This document shows, piece by piece, positions 16,055 through 16,085 of a stretch of 16,085 bases of DNA. Below the pieces are notes generated by a model. It was not told where the DNA came from. It made no database searches and saw only the letters and a program-made list of their open reading frames with translations. The position numbers and the translations under genes are program-made. The number at the start of each line of letters is the position of its first letter. Positions within the stretch are counted from its first letter, which is position 1. The stretch comes from Trichomonas tenax (lineage: Eukaryota > Parabasalia > Trichomonadida > Trichomonadidae). The stretch covers positions 1 to 16,085 of the forward strand of contig JALKBU010001135.1 in assembly GCA_023091735.1 (NCBI GenBank), in the 5' to 3' direction.

Positions 16055-16085
16055 AAATTCGATGCAATCTCATGGAGGCATTGAG

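Larger units (their letters stand above)
15685..16085. other. Right-end non-coding region
   Basis: No protein gene is seen. A GC-richer patch at about 15805-15840 (CGTTCGCTCGC then GAGTTCCCC) stands out from the AT-rich background. It is followed by the tRNA-like sequence. At 15971, 15992 and 16044 there are ATTACA/TTTACA words, the last within an exact TTTACATGTCA. The first two are 21 bp apart, as in the array at 5023-5248. A TTTTCGAC/GTCGAAAA pair at about 15985 and 16019 can form a small hairpin. Confidence 0.4.

Noticed and set aside
1..16085. CRISPR array, bacterial operon or viral element
   Set aside because: No regular repeat-spacer array, no Shine-Dalgarno-led gene clusters and no viral structural or replication gene are visible; the protein families are eukaryotic.

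Overview
The window looks like nuclear DNA of a parabasalid (trichomonad) protist, most likely a Tritrichomonas species. The genes are intronless, the flanks are very AT-rich, and there is little or no 5' leader before the start codons. The gene families are ones that trichomonads expand: a beta-helix surface protein with one membrane anchor, kelch-propeller proteins, CARMIL-like LRR proteins, and BTB-like proteins with an F5/8 type C tail. I found no trichomonad intron signal pair (GTATGT followed by ACTAAC near an AG) inside any gene. The genus is inferred from family style and composition, not from a marker gene.

Layout. 1-965: non-coding AT-rich flank with two copies of a TGACATGTAAA motif. 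966-2264 (+): single-pass surface protein. 2763-3440 (+): a compact BET-like protein, one bromodomain plus an ET-like domain. 3685-4848 (-): kelch-repeat protein with a candidate N-myristoylation signal. 4849-5789: spacer holding a degenerate array of TTTACA-type hexamers spaced about 21 bp apart. 5790-7916 (-): CARMIL-like leucine-rich-repeat protein with a good trichomonad initiator 15 nt before its ATG. 7917-9091: spacer with a complex foldback of about 550 bp. 9092-11497 (-): SLC12/cation-chloride cotransporter family protein with unusual residues at expected ion sites. 11498-12784: spacer with a possible small ORF running into a 25-bp A tract. 12785-14092 (-): BTB-like plus F5/8C protein. 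14093-16085: repeat-rich tail with gene-family remnants, a second copy of a 190-bp repeat first seen at 12501-12692, a short minus-strand ORF and a tRNA-like sequence.

The genes do not form one pathway. They are single-gene transcription units: chromatin reader, cytoskeleton/adaptor proteins, ion transporter and surface protein. What links them is regulatory: TGACATGTAAA or related TGTAAA words lie upstream of at least four genes, mostly in the same orientation relative to the gene. The right-hand 3.6 kb, with flanking direct repeats and broken coding fragments, looks like a duplication- or transposition-prone accessory segment. Three coding regions can be read from near-cognate TTG or GTG codons, but I chose internal ATGs where present because this is a eukaryote.
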